A DNA stretch of 64,000 bases from Trichopria drosophilae (lineage: Eukaryota > Arthropoda > Insecta > Hymenoptera > Diapriidae), in contig CM059583.1 in assembly GCA_030407085.1 (NCBI GenBank), positions 21,984,001 through 22,048,000 on the forward strand. The letters run 5' to 3'. Numbering within the stretch: the stretch's first letter is position 1; the number at the start of each line of letters is the position of its first letter. This document shows, one piece after another, positions 46,788-59,919 of this stretch. The notes beneath the pieces were generated by a model that was given only the letters and a program-made list of their open reading frames with translations, ran no database searches and was not told the DNA's origin. Position numbers and translations under genes: made by a program.

Positions 46788-47725
46788 TTAATCCTTTTCC
46801 AGACAAAGGGCCACAATTATTTTGTGCTTTTTAAGTGAATATTTATCTGTGTAATGATAAGCACAAAAATTTCAAACCCATATTTTTTGACGTACCTTGG
46901 TCCATACTTTTCATATCTGCTATCAGTTTTATTCGATGACGTTTGATCTTTCAAAATGGCGGCTAATTCACAAAAAAAAACGTGATATTTTAAATTTTGC
47001 TTAACACATTGGCTGATAATGTTGCCGTTGTCGGATCGGTACAATCATCTGGATCCTATGGAATAATAATCACTAAACTAAAATTTAAGCGACGCAGAAT
47101 ATCAAAATTTAAAATAGCCGATCCAATACGCCGGCTTTTGCATGCACTTTTCATGTTATTTTATGTTTTTAGTTCGTGACATTCAGAAGTTCCAGACATG
47201 ACAGTCTGAAAGAAAATATAATATTTTCAACCATTTTGAATTCCAGATCATCTTGTATTGCTATTTTCTAGCACAATCGGTGTGAGACTGAGATAAATAT
47301 AATAAAACTATTCAAAAAATTAACGTCAGGGATTGAAAACGTACAAAAAAAATGAAAAAATATAAAAAATGCGTGTAAAAGCCGCCATATTGGATCGGCC
47401 ATTTTGAATTTTGACATTTTTCGACGCTCAAATTTTAGTTATGGTGATTATTAAACTGGATCTAGACACTTGTACCGATCTGACATCGGGAACATTATGA
47501 GCCAGTACGTTAAACAAATTAAAAAAATGTATAACATCTTTTATTAATTAACATGCATTTTGAAAAATTCAAACACCATAGAAGAAAAATAATAGCAGAT
47601 TTGAAAAGTACGCACAAAAGAACGTTAGAAAATATAGTTTTAAACTTTTCTTGATTATCATTACAGAGATAAATATTCACTTGAAAAACAAAAAAATTAT
47701 GGCCGTTTGGCATGAAAAGGGTTAA
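46788..47725. mobile_element. Large TTAA-bounded palindromic element, arms ~380 bp
   Basis: The tips are TTAATCCTTTTCCAGACAAA and, inverted from the right end, TTAACCCTTTTCATGCCAAA. The arms then stay matched through AAGTGAATATTTATCTGTGT / ...CTCTGT, GATCGGTACAA, TAATAATCAC, CTAAAATTTRAGCG, and a pair of modules (plus near 47095-47125, minus near 47384-47430). Arms extend about 46788-47170 and 47335-47725 with a short spacer. TTAA edges and CCC tips place it with the piggyBac-like elements above. There is no transposase frame. A transcript through it would fold into one very long hairpin. Confidence 0.85.
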
Positions 47726-49859
47726 GTAACTAATTTCATACAATTTAATCACCTATCTAAGAAGTATCAAGGATGATCTTTCTTCATATCTAGCACTATT
47801 ACATATTCCGTAAAAACGAAACAAAAATAATTTGGCATGTCCACAAAAAACAATGTTCTTCAGTAATCAATTTTGGAATGAAAAATCATGATTTTCAACA
47901 AACATGTTTTCTCTAGCTTTAAAATATACTTTCTCAGCATTTTCTATTTCCATCTGGAACTTTTCCAGCGAAACTGGATTTTTTGGCATGCATTTTGTGA
48001 TTCTTACCGTAAAAGTTTTGTGCTGATCATAAATAAAATGTTGTCATCAATTTTGAATAAATTATGTACCGCTCATGGGTTTTGAATCCAGAACATTTAA
48101 TTATTACTCTGCATTGTCTAAAGCATAAAAACGCTTACATTCCATACAAATTTCGCAGTTTGTCATTAACTTAAATCCATTTATAGAAAATTCAAACTAT
48201 GTTTTCTTCGAGGACTTATAAAATAAATGCTAGAAGAAATAAATAAAAGAATTCGATTGCGTGGAAGTCACCATTTAACCCCTAAACTATGCAGTACTTT
48301 AAAAGAATCAAGTCCACGATAGTGAAAATTATATTTAAGTAAAGTAGCAGTAAAAATAAACACAAATATTTGATAATATAGAATCATTTGAAATAATTGT
48401 ATGATACTGAAAATCACTTATTGCGTAGAATTTTTAGACGAATTTCTAGATAGTTTAAATCCATTGATAGGTATGCAATATGCAGACAGTTATTTAAATA
48501 GACTCATTGACTTGACCTATTCATTTTTTGTGGAAATGCAGATTATTAGTATAATAATTATATAAGTGAAAAATATCGGCTAACTACTCGCCAAAAATTT
48601 GTTTTTTCACGACAAATACTATAGATGTCATTTTTATTGATTGACTAATTTATATTTTGACGTGTCATATTTTTAATTAGTTTGTGAACGATTTTGTCGA
48701 ATTTAAACAATATATCTTTTCTAGAAAATGGAGAGCATCAACCAAAACTTTACAATATATATACGTCCAGAATCTGTTATAAATAATGAGATTTTAGTAC
48801 TTAATTAGAAATATTTCAATCGATGACAAAATTTACAATTCCAGTCATTTCCACACGTTTTACAAATTTAAAATAGCATTCTTGAAATATTTGGTGAACA
48901 AGAAAATCCGTCGAATAAGCGTTAATAAAATTCTAAAAATATTTCAGTAGTTTCTGCAACGTGCGAAGTATAACATTCACTGAATATACTGAATATTTCG
49001 TTGAACTTGAGAAAATATTTCAAATACAAAGAAAATTTGTCGCTCATTCTTCCTTCATTTAGCGCTTTCAAAATTCCATACTTTTTAACAATTTTTAATA
49101 CTTTGATATTACATTGAGAAAAATCAAGGTGGTTAAATAATTTGCCATTGCACGAATTTGATGTCCTCATCACGTGTACAACCTTTCTTAAACATTCATA
49201 ATCATAATTTAATTTAGAAAAGTTATACATTTTATTCATCTTACTTTATCATTCCATGTTTCAATTGAAAAAATTCGTAACTTATTCATAACAGGAACAT
49301 ATTTAGTTAATTTACCCTAATATTGAGTTCCCATTGCAAACTGAATATTTAGTACTTTTTGTAACCATTTTGATCATCAGATTATATAAATTTGAGTAAA
49401 CAAAATTTTAGTTACATTGACAAAATGCAGCTTTAAAAACTGCTTTATACTCGGTTCCCACTGAGTCGAAATTTGGTAAACTTTATTAAATATTTTTTTG
49501 AACGCAATAAATTTATTCTCCAGAAATTCCTTATATTCTATTTGTATTATTCTATTACATTAGTTTGTCAGAATGTCAATCAGAAAAAAATAATTTTTGA
49601 ATTCAATTTCATTGAATTTCGAATAATTCTGTAGTTGACATTCGACGGCTTCAACATCAGTAAATGCGAACTTTGTTTATAGCTTCTCAACATTGATATA
49701 AAATAATTTTATATATCTTTCATTATTTATAGGTATAATTACACAAAATTTATATAAATCTTTATAATTTAAATTAATTGAGTCATGCTGCGGAGTTTCA
49801 AATAATTGTTGCTAATTAATTCAGGAATTTATTTTTCTACTAATAAATTATGTACCACA
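47726..49859. other. AT-rich spacer, nothing recognised
   Basis: No supported gene or repeat; short frames only. Confidence 0.4.
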
Positions 49860-50200
49860 TTGTCCTTCACGTAATTGCTGTTAAAGTCGCTGAATACGAA
49901 TCTGAGCACAGAAATTAAAAATAATGATTCGCTGATTTGGTAATTCTTTAAAAAGTCAAAGTTGGGACCGACTATTTTGTTGTCAACATTAAACAATAGC
50001 CATAGGTTTTTAATACAGTAAGCTAATGTAATTAATGTTTCACTTAATTTATACTTTTGCAACGAGCGCACTGGTTACGAATAATATTATTGTTCATTAT
50101 ACAAAGATTTTTAGAAACGGCATTTCTGTGTTTCCAAACTGACTTCAAATTCCTGATTAGCGTGCACAACGACCCCAAAGTAACAAGTTCCAAACGAATT
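49860..50200. repeat. Decayed pair of module fragments, opposite orientation
   Basis: AGTCGCTGAATACGAATCTG at about 49886 (plus) faces TGACTTCAAATTCCTGATTA plus CGACCCCAAAGTAAC at about 50139-50185 (minus). The GGCGGA cores are lost. Confidence 0.4.
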
Positions 50201-50399
50201 AAATTATTTTTGTTGAATTTCGTCCTCCAAGTTGATAGGGCATCGTTAACTTTTCAAAAGTAACATCGAATTAGTCATGATCGCTTACCTCAAACGGTAA
50301 ATATATGTACCGGGGTGAAGTCAGGTGCAGATATACAGGGGTCTATCTTAGACTATGTAAGATCCTTGAATAACAATACGACGAATTCGCAACCATGCC

Positions 50400-50990
50400 T
50401 TATTTTGTCATTTCATTCAGAAAGACTTTTTTTGGTTTGATGGTTTTCGTGCTGTTGGTTCTCTGTCTGACGTTTTAGATCTCTGTGATGTTTCCTCGTG
50501 ATGAAAGAACCGATTGTCCATGGCGGAGATGGTGATATAAGTCTGGATTAGTTCTTGCATTCGCATTGGAGAGTCGTGAGCACGAGGCGGATGAATAAGT
50601 GCTGTCATCCTGGGTTTGTGTGTCGCTTTTAGGTGAAGAAGAAATCCAAGAGTCGAGGCTAATCCGCCGGTTGAAGTTGGCCTATGACTCCTACGGATTT
50701 TAACTGCGGGATGTCTTCGATTGTGGCCAAGGCGTCTTGAATCTCGATTGCGAGACTAAAGAAATTTATCAATTTTATGGTTGTTGATTTTAAATTTTTA
50801 GTTTGAATTTTCGAAATTCTATTACGGATCTAAGATCATCTGCATGGAAGTATTATCCTTGGGCATAAATGAAAAAGTGGCAGATCGCTGGATAGCAACG
50901 ACGCGTGTTTGTTTTATCGTTTTATTTGGTTTCCTGATCACTTTAGAGACTAAGACTTGTTTTATCGTTTGACGCGATCGGAGGTCTGTG
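50400..50990. other. GC-richer stretch upstream of RT relic
   Basis: Composition is more balanced than background. It may be the 5' part of the decayed retrotransposon that follows, or an unrelated island. No motif is recognisable in any frame. Confidence 0.25.
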
Positions 50991-51180
50991 ATTAAATAGT
51001 GTATAGTCTAAATAATATAAAGTTACTAAAATCGTCTAACAACTATGACAACGATATAATTACTTCTACCATTTCATACGACACATATTTACTACCCAAA
51101 ATACAAGGGCAAAATCTATTGCTATACATACATACTGACGATAACAAAATTGACGGTCGTTTGATAGATTTCGCCTATAT

Positions 51181-52260
51181 TTGATTCTTTGTAATATTGT
51201 TATTGATCCCAACCTGAAAAAATCGGAGGAAAAAAATATAAAAACCATTCCATATGCCGACGATCAGGTTTTCCTGATCGAAGGGTAAAAGTAAGTAAGT
51301 TCTGGAAGCAAACTCTAAAATAGCCATACATGGAATGAAAAGTTGGGCAAAACTCAACAAACTAGAACACGTAACAAGCAAATGCAAAATATGTATGATA
51401 AAGTGTTTTACCCTCCTAAAAGGGCCTACAATTAAACTGAACAACGCAGCCTTAAAAATAATCAACCATTACAAATAACATGGCGTAACCTTCCAGTCGA
51501 AATTTACAATGCATATACTTTAACAACTTAGCAATAAAAACAAGACAATTATTACATTCTCTAGGTAAAGTAGCCAAAAGAAACGCGGTATCCGATTGGC
51601 ATGATATACTTCTTGTAGATGACAAAAGAAACCTGCTGATTCGCATTAACAAGAGGAACAGGATCATATAAAACGACATCTGAAATTGCAGGCTTAGCAG
51701 TAACTTGGGTATGTCAATCAATCTTGAAGTCCGTAAAAGAGATGCACATTACTGTATTAGTCAAAACAGTTTATAATATTTAAATACACATATGTACTAA
51801 ACCACGGTCAATAGTAACAACCTCGTGTAACATCAGAATGGTAGAAGAAGCTTCACAAAGTTATGAAAAAGTTTTAGACCAACGGCAAGCAGATGGGGAT
51901 GTTGCACACAAGGGAGTTATGAGTACTTCCCGATGAGAGAGTATCATCCTATTAGATTCGTCTTCATAAGTTCCTAAATCATTTCCTTACGGGATATGCC
52001 AACTTCAAAGCCTGGAAATATGACCTAGGCTTGGACAAGAGTGCTGAGCACTGCTTATGTGGTGCTTTAAGCACATCAAAACACGTAAGGAAACAGAAGT
52101 GAATTGATCCTCTCCGAAATCCTAAAAAACAAGGAACTCTGCAAACCCTTCACTGATTTTACAAAAGATACATTGGAAGAAAAAAGGGAATTCATCGAGC
52201 AGGTTGAATTTCATGATGGCAAATGATTGTAAATAGAAATCAAAGTTAAATTGAATAAAA
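51181..52260 (+). pseudogene. Decayed non-LTR retrotransposon (reverse transcriptase relic)
   Basis: A reading frame at 51181-51288 ends with NIVIDPNLKK and then IPYADDQVFLIEG, where YADD (51253-51264) is the reverse transcriptase catalytic box with both metal-binding aspartates intact. It stops at TAA 51286-51288. About 700 bp downstream, in a different frame, 51965-52087 reads HKFLNHFLTGYANFKAW and then CLCGALSTSKHV, the H-x-x-LTGH-like and Cys-x-Cys...His C-terminal signature of R1/Jockey-type non-LTR elements. Stops and frame changes separate the two parts, and no endonuclease domain or long frame survives. The right edge near 52260 lacks a clear poly-A tail. It is a dead 5'-truncated copy; clade assignment is inferred from the Cys-His tail. 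Confidence 0.75.
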
Positions 52261-52261
52261 T

Positions 52262-53599
52262 TGTAATTTTATACAATTTTTGACATCTTTCGAAGAGAGA
52301 ACATAGTAATAAATAAAATTAAAGTCGAATACAACCAGTAATCATTTTGAAAGCGACAACTAAATTAACCAAATAAACTCACTTATACGTAGCCCAGTAT
52401 AAACGGCACGGCCTGGATATAGCACTTGACTCCAAGAATCAAGTAAACATCTTTAAAACAAAAAGCCAAAATACTAAAGACAGCAATTATTTTCATATTA
52501 TTTTTCATTGTGAAAATAAACAAATAAAGAAAGCATTAAATATTGTAGATATTCTGGAAAATGTGTTTTAAGATTACACAACAGTTCATTATACAGGCGG
52601 TTCAACATAAGGTGATCTCCATACCTCAGAAACAGGATTATATTTTTATAAGTGCAAATCATATCGCTTGTTTCCATTTTCAGTAAGTTTTTGTTGCGGA
52701 AGAAAATTGTTGTCCGCAATTTGGCAGAACGCATATTAAAGTGCTATTCATCTATTTTAAAAAGCTTTTGTAGTAATTCCAGTTTGATTTTTTTCATCTA
52801 GTTGTCGAAAGCACGATAATGATTTTGGGTTTCTGCATATTACGGTTAGGATATCTCAAAATCTTCATGCGATAGAACAACTCTATGCCCAGATTTGCAT
52901 TTATCGCAACAAAAACCTTCTGAAAACTAAAGTGCGGTTTCTGGTTATAAATTTTGTTAGCTTGTGGTATAAGTTAAAGAGAAACTGACGGTAAAAAGTA
53001 TTTTAAAACGTACGACAGTGTTAATACGAATGCATCGTTCAAACGTTTTTATACACAAACATGACATCCAAGTGCAAACTGTTTAGAAAATTGTAATAAA
53101 ATTATTAAGATTATGAATGTATAAATGTGAAATTGTAACCACTGAATAGTATTATTATAAATTCAGTTTTATAGTTGTCTGCGACAGAATTAAGTAAGCT
53201 TCATTGAAACAAAAAATGTAATCCTTCTATATTTGGTTATGTTTTTTATTTACGGATGTAATATTTTTTTCGCATCATTTCCAACAGCTGATTTAATCAC
53301 ATTTAACCTAATTGCAATGTAGTGAATTTAATGCGCACGTAAGCGTCTATAAAGGTGTATCATAATTCGAATTAATCGAAAAGGTCTCAAGAGACAAATC
53401 TGACACCATTGAAGCGTTTTTTCGTACAGACGAAACAAGTTCATACCAAAAATGAATTTTAAACAACAATATAAACAGTGTAATATCAACAGGATATCAA
53501 AAAGTCATAATTTGTTTATTGAAAGTGAGTTTTTCTTGCATGACTCAGCAAAGCGCGATTAATTCAGCGGATCTTTTATAATCTTGCACGGTTCAGTTT
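52262..53599. other. AT-rich spacer, nothing recognised
   Basis: No supported gene or repeat. Confidence 0.4.
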
Positions 53600-53830
53600 T
53601 TTTCATCCCTCATTTCATTTGCCCGTCAGACTTTCAGGTAGAGCGTCATTGAATGAGATGAGTTTAACCGAGTACAAAGCCTTAGAATCTCCGTCGAGCA
53701 CGACACTGAAAATCGTCACGATTTCCGCCAAAGGCAAAATCGTCCATCTCTCTCTATTTCACTCCCGCCTTTTCATTTCTCTTTGTTGGTGCGTGTTTTT
53801 CCGAGTGAGAAATGACATATACGCAGCTGT
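53600..53830. promoter_or_regulatory. Short GC-richer island
   Basis: Contains CTCCGTCGAGCACGACACTG and CGTCACGATTTCCGCC within AT-rich flanks. The open plus frame at 53619-53936 has no visible domain. Possible regulatory island. Confidence 0.25.
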
Positions 53831-54124
53831 GTATTCATCGGGGGCTATAATTTTTATAATGGTAAAAACATTTTCTTGTATGAGGCAAGAAAAATGTATT
53901 TCTATTCAGGTAACACATCCGTACAACCGCAAATAATGGAAAGAATGGAGCAAAAATCACATCGCTTTAGATAATTTTCCTTCTGGCTGTTTTTGAAGAG
54001 TTTTATAGACAATTTTTTAGCTTTCTTATATCAGTTTCTTATCTTTTTACATTTATCGAGATTTTGTCAAGAAAGGAAAATGTATCCACTTGTTAGAAAT
54101 AACAAATTCATTTTGTAATATTCC

Positions 54125-54184
54125 GGGAGTAGAAGTCGATTTTGCGCCCTGTAGTAAAATTGTTGGGCGCAAGTTATCAAACCC
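54125..54184 (+). repeat. Dispersed repeat, GGGAGTAGA box, copy 2
   Basis: GGGAGTAGAAGTCGATTTTG, CCCTGTAGTAAAAT and GGGCGCAAGTTATCAAACC match 40662-40720. The 54190-54300 sequence after it (CCCCGTTTGCCGGGGAC) has a short palindrome. Overlapping frames here are fortuitous. Confidence 0.6.
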
Positions 54185-54499
54185 CACATCCGGTGTATTA
54201 AAAAAAATCGTATGCAACATGGGTGAAATATCGATCCCCGTTTGCCGGGGACAAACTACGCACTCCTCGAAGATCAGTAATTGCGCTCTTGGTACATAAT
54301 ATACTATTATATAATTTACGAAATTCCAATTGTAACACAACAGTTTCCAAGTTCCATGAATATTTTGCACCATATCGAATAAAATTATATTTGGAAATAA
54401 TTTTTGTTCTGAATTTTCTTCCCAACTTTAACAGCTTGACATTCATAGACGTTAGAAAATTATTTCTCAGTTAAATACGTAGAGTAATCAGGTATATAA

Positions 54500-54900
54500 T
54501 ATTTACCAATAACCAGAATATTGTTGGGGTAAAAGAAGCACCGAGACAGAGATTCCAAGACAAAAGGCTGTGAAGGGCCAAAGAGTCCTTGCCGGTTGCT
54601 GGCATCAGGCTAAGAGGGTGAAATAGTAAAAGAGACAACGATCGAGCGAGCCTGCAGCAAACGCGTCTGCTGCGAGAAAATGAGGTTTTCAGCCGATTAC
54701 TATAGATTTCAGGCTGCAAGATATCTTTCAACGTCACAACGTCTTTTGTTCTTTGTGTCTGAGCTTAAATCGAAGCGGTTTATTACGACTGACAAAAGTT
54801 CTCCGAGCCTTAAATGTAATTCGTCGCCAAGTCTTACTGGTATATGCAAATGGATAAATGGCACAACTTATGATTTAATTTCACCCCCAAATTGCAATTA
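54500..54900. other. Mildly GC-richer stretch
   Basis: More balanced composition with 73-88 residue frames on each strand and no domains recognised. Confidence 0.2.
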
Positions 54901-56257
54901 AAACGAGTTATTTACGGAGAATTTCTTGCGAAACTTGGAATGCGTCTTCGTTAAGTTCTGTCATGAATAAAGTATGCACTTTATGCGGAATGACATTTCT
55001 ATATAACATTTTAAATGGTAACTATTTCTCTCTCCATTTAGAAATGTTTCTAACAATTGGACTAAGAGAAATGCCGTTTATTAATCTCTTCTCTTTTAAA
55101 GCGATACATTATAGACCTTAAAATAAATAATAGATCCTAACGTTTAACATCTCGTCTTAAGTCATCTTAGCATTTGTTGCAAATTCTTTTTAACTCTTCC
55201 ATTATAAAAGAATAATTCATTATTCTTCACTGAGGGAAATTAATGTTTTCAAGCTTTGTGTGATTTACATTAAAGAAAATTGCTGTTAGTTGAAAGGTAA
55301 AAGTAAAAAATAAACTGAGTAATAAGTTAGAATAACTAAAATCTTTTTTATTCGGAAAAATGAACATGAGTGTCCTGGTATGTAAAAGACTATTTTACTG
55401 AGCATACAAATTCTAGTACAGTGTAAAATTCACTTTTATCAATGTACTTATACTTTCTTCATCAACATTAATTACAATATAAGAATACAACGTTCTCTTT
55501 ACTCAAAAAAACAGCGATTTATTTTCTATAAAGTACTTTATAAATATTGCAGATTACTATCACGACTCCATACAATTAAATTACTCAATATCATATTATT
55601 CTGGGTATAATAACCTCTATTCGATATTTTTAATAGAAATTTATTTTGGAACAAGTTTTGATGAACCATTTTTAATTATCTAGTAAAATAAATAGATAGC
55701 CACTAACTACTGCTACTATATTTTTTTATGTGAAAAGATGAGGTCTAAACAACTTTCGGAGATACTATTAAATATTGAAGCGATCTTCTTAAGTAGTAAC
55801 AGCACGTAGAAAAGATCTGTGGTCCATATCCAACGATCCAAGTAGTAACGTTCGTAACCATTTTTTACGTACCTTATTATATTTATCAGGATCTTGCTCA
55901 ATGATATACAATCTTTCAATTATATACAAGTCCTTGTAGAAATTGTCATCATTCTAAGTATTACCGAAAATTTAATTTGTTTTTTATAAAAAACAAGTGA
56001 GATTTTATGGTTTCCCATGTCCAAAAGTAATTAATTCACTAATTGTTATAGAATATATTGTGTAAGAGTTAAAAGATTATTAACGTGTTTCTCTAGGTAA
56101 AAATTAATAATGCCATTATTTCATTCAAATTGTATTATTTCAGTCAAATTCTAATGTCAGTAATTATTGTCGACCAAAATATATTTCAGAAATCTCATAT
56201 GAGTGGAGTAGTACGCGTTTTTTAAAAGTCACGGAAAGTAGAATATGAATTGTACAT
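54901..56257. other. AT-rich spacer, nothing recognised
   Basis: No supported feature. Confidence 0.4.
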
Positions 56258-57240
56258 CCCACGTAAAAAAATTATGAATAAATTATACATCATTTATACA
56301 TAATCATCCATGTATAGATTATGTATGGAACTGAGCATGCATAATCTATACATAATCTATACATAATGTACACAAGATGTACATTAAAAATAATAATTAT
56401 AAAAATTTAATGTACTAATAATAATAAGTTTTATTTAACCAATTTATATTTCTGAAAAATGAATATATTTGATATAACGATTCTGCGAACTGGGTTGAAA
56501 TTTCAAATGACGGAACGAAAACATCAAAAACTAAAGACACGTGAAAAAATGGAACATTTTATTAAAAATAAAACAGCCATCGACATCCGACTTCAAAACT
56601 GATTTCCGCTGATCACTGTCAAATTTTACGATTATTTATTTAATAAATTTATTTGATGATATATTTCTATTATTTAATATAACTCCTTTAGTGGGGGTTC
56701 AGCAAAAAATAAAAAATAAATCACGTTCTTCTTCTTTTCATTGGATCGTTACTAACGAGGTTGCTAAGGTTTGTTGATTTTTAAAATGCGTAAATTTTTC
56801 TGACAGTATCTGTCGAACCGCCATAAAAGTACTTCATAATGAAACAACTAGCTAAATTATCAAGTAAAATCGTTAAATAAATAATAGTAAAATGTCATTT
56901 TCCCTTTTTCCCCAATTTTACAAGTTATTTTTAGATTTGTACTTGCTAATGATATTCTTAGTGTCAAATTTCGATGGTTTCATTTCTTTTTTTATAAAAT
57001 CTACCTCATTTTTTTCTAAGTTTCGTCATGTCACTAGCAATTTCGGCAACTTCGCGAAATCGTTTCGTGTACTTTTGCAGGCGTCGATTGTGATTTTGCT
57101 CTTTTCTTCAATTTGCACATATTAAATGATGATTATGTGATGATTATGTACAGATTATGGGTGTTCAATTCTGTATACAATCTATCATGGTTGATTATGT
57201 ATAAATTATGTATAATTTATTCATAATTTGTTTACTTGGG
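56258..57240. mobile_element. DNA element with ~115 bp TIRs of TTATACATAA subrepeats
   Basis: The 983 bp segment begins CCCACGTAAAAAAATTATGA and its right end inverted reads CCCAAGTAAACAAATTATGA. Both arms continue AATAAATTATACATMATTTA and CATAATCAWCCATG, then a GAACTGAGCATGCATAATCT / GAATTGAACACCCATAATCT segment. Arms are about 56258-56375 and 57125-57240. The interior has a 77-residue frame (56892-57125) without recognisable transposase motifs. The target duplication is not clear. Confidence 0.75.
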
Positions 57241-59039
57241 TATTTATATTTAAAAAATCAAACCTGGATTAAATACACACAATTAAACGGTAAATATTTT
57301 GAAATATTGTTTTATAAAATCACATATTTTGTTTAAAATTCAAATTAAAATTATATATTTAACATCCTATACTATATTTAAATAAATTGTTGAAGCGGGT
57401 CAGCGAAAATAAATATTACAATTTCGAGCAGATGGCTATTTGTAATATTATATTTATTATTGATAAAAAGAATATCACGACGTTAAAATACAAAACAAAA
57501 ATTCACAAATGTCGATTGACAATGTAATGTTACACCTGTATTATGTGACTTTGCCAAAATTTATTTTCATGGGTAATAAAATGTGTAAATATCAGATATT
57601 AAATGTAAATACTAAAGATAACGTATGATAATAAAATACGTAAGAACATACCTATATTGTTATTCAATGACAGAGATGAATTGTGTTTTTCATCATTTCC
57701 AATATGTATTACAACATTCATTTTATATTCTCATGAACTTCTTATCCTTTGCATAGATTTTATGAGAAATTACTGAAATGTATGTGGTTAAATATAGAAT
57801 AAATATACGAATTCAATTATTACTAATTTACCTCATCTCGACATTAAATAGTATTTTATTCTGCTTTTAATAAAATTCAGAGTTTTATTCCGTTCCTTGT
57901 TGCCTAATTTACAATTTGAAAGTTTTTGAAAATTAAACGTTCATATTCTTTATGTTGAAAAATTTGTTTACAAGTAACTTATTTTGAATATTTTGAAGCA
58001 CACAGCTGCTTTTTAATATCTCTTTGTTTTTTTTCAATATCAGCTGGACAATTTTCTTTTTAATTTAATAATCTTTTAAATTTTACATATTTGCCTTTTT
58101 GCAAGCTGTTATTTTTCTGTTGTCACCTTTATAATTTAAAAAATGATGTTTCAAAATAAAATCCGTTTTTGTTCTATATAGTATTGCAACTTTTGAATAA
58201 ATAAATAACTATCTAACAATCTAAAGTGAAGCTCATTGTTTTAAAAATGTTAGTTAGTGACAACTATTTTCCAAGAGATACACGATATCCGTAACGGTCA
58301 ATTAATCAATTTATAATATATTTGTTGTTGAAAGTTGGGTACTCTGTTTGAATGCATCATGATGGTTTGCGCGTTTGTATAGAAATGCGTTTTAAGTATC
58401 CCTCATTATAGTAGTAGTTGTAGTTTATATTTTATGATCACTTAATCGATTTACATGATTCGTTGACTTCCGGTTAGTGTATATTTTGTTTCGCTATTTT
58501 ATTTACTAACTTTAGTATGATATATAACAATTAATTATAATTATGTTAATGATTTCTTTTTGATATTATTATTCATACATTCATAATATATTTTCACTAA
58601 ACTCATCTGATATTAACTTTTCGTTCAAGTTTTTGCTCTTTTTCTTTCCCACACGTGTAAATCCCTTGTTATATATGTACCATTTTCTGGATGAAATTCA
58701 AGACATAGCAACAAAAAGTTTAAAAATTGTCACTGGCATAATATGAAAACGAATTATCCAACAAAATTCTCTCTATATTAATAAAATTTTCTCACTTCAA
58801 TATTACATTGTCATCATAAATGATTTTTTAATTCCCAAAATATCTTGAAATGTTTCTAAACTATTTTTACGGTTATTATTTTTCATTAAGAATGCAAAAA
58901 ATGCTAAATAAATAAAACTCATACTAACAAAATCTGAATATTTATCTACGTCTTAAAATAAAATCCTATGTCGATACATTTAGACTTTTCAAAATATATT
59001 GTAGTTTGTTGATTATGTTTCTTTATTTTAATATATTAA
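57241..59039. other. AT-rich spacer, nothing recognised
   Basis: No supported gene, RNA or repeat. Confidence 0.4.
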
Positions 59040-59720
59040 TAACTAAAATCCCCAGTAGCACTCGTTGCTATTTTTTCCATAGCTAAACATCAGCAGTTCG
59101 CAACGACCTTGAAGAAGTAAAGGATAATTGTACAACAGTGCTTTTTGTGGTTCAAAAAAGATAATGCTGCAGTACAATTGGCAGCTAGAATGTAGCACAT
59201 CTCTGAAAGTGCTGTAAATTGCCCGCAGCAGTAATGTGCTGTACAGTGATAACTTTGTAGATTCTGCCATCTGCCTGCGACAGCTTTGATAGTTATACTT
59301 TAGCCTGCGCTCCCACGGTGCTGCAGTTTGACTGTGACAACAAATTTGAAAATCAGCTTGTCCTGTATAGGTAATTTGCAACTGAATTCATCTTATGCTC
59401 TTAAAGAGCTTGAAAATTATAGTCACAGCAAACTCACCAAGTACAATTTTAGATTAAAACCACTTAAAAATATTGTTATTGGCATACAATCGATATTACT
59501 GACGTGGAATGTTTCATATGGGAAATAAATTCCCAGTTGAAATTAACAAATTTCTTATGTATTGTATGTTCATATATTGAATTTTTTTCGTCTGGAACAA
59601 ATTTCAGTTTTTTGCTGCAATGACAAATACCATTCTGACAAGGTTCCCTTTTGCAGGGACAACCATTAAATTTGTCCACTATGTAAACTCTCCATATTGT
59701 CATTATCTAGTTTTGTTGAT
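59040..59720 (-). other. Cysteine-bearing minus frames, possible exon or relic
   Basis: A minus frame at 59476-59703 contains CPCKREPCQNGICHCSKK, five cysteines in 18 residues with a PCQNGxC run like the start of an EGF module; the later cysteine and glycine spacing of EGF is missing. A second minus frame at 59043-59381 carries scattered cysteines. It could be an exon of the signal-peptide gene at the right edge, a transposon Cys cluster, or chance. I could not identify convincing splice sites flanking it. Confidence 0.2.
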
Positions 59721-59919
59721 GTTCGCTTTTATATACCACCTCTTGCTTTTATTTTTCATGGTACCATGTGCCTCTTTCCATTCTTAATTGGACTTATCAA
59801 TAATTATTTTTGATTGACAATGTTCTATAGTAATCTAATAAACATACAGTCATATTTTACTAAAATTTTTAGTTTGCACAAACGTTTAAAAATTATTTTT
59901 GACAATTAATACTCGGCAA

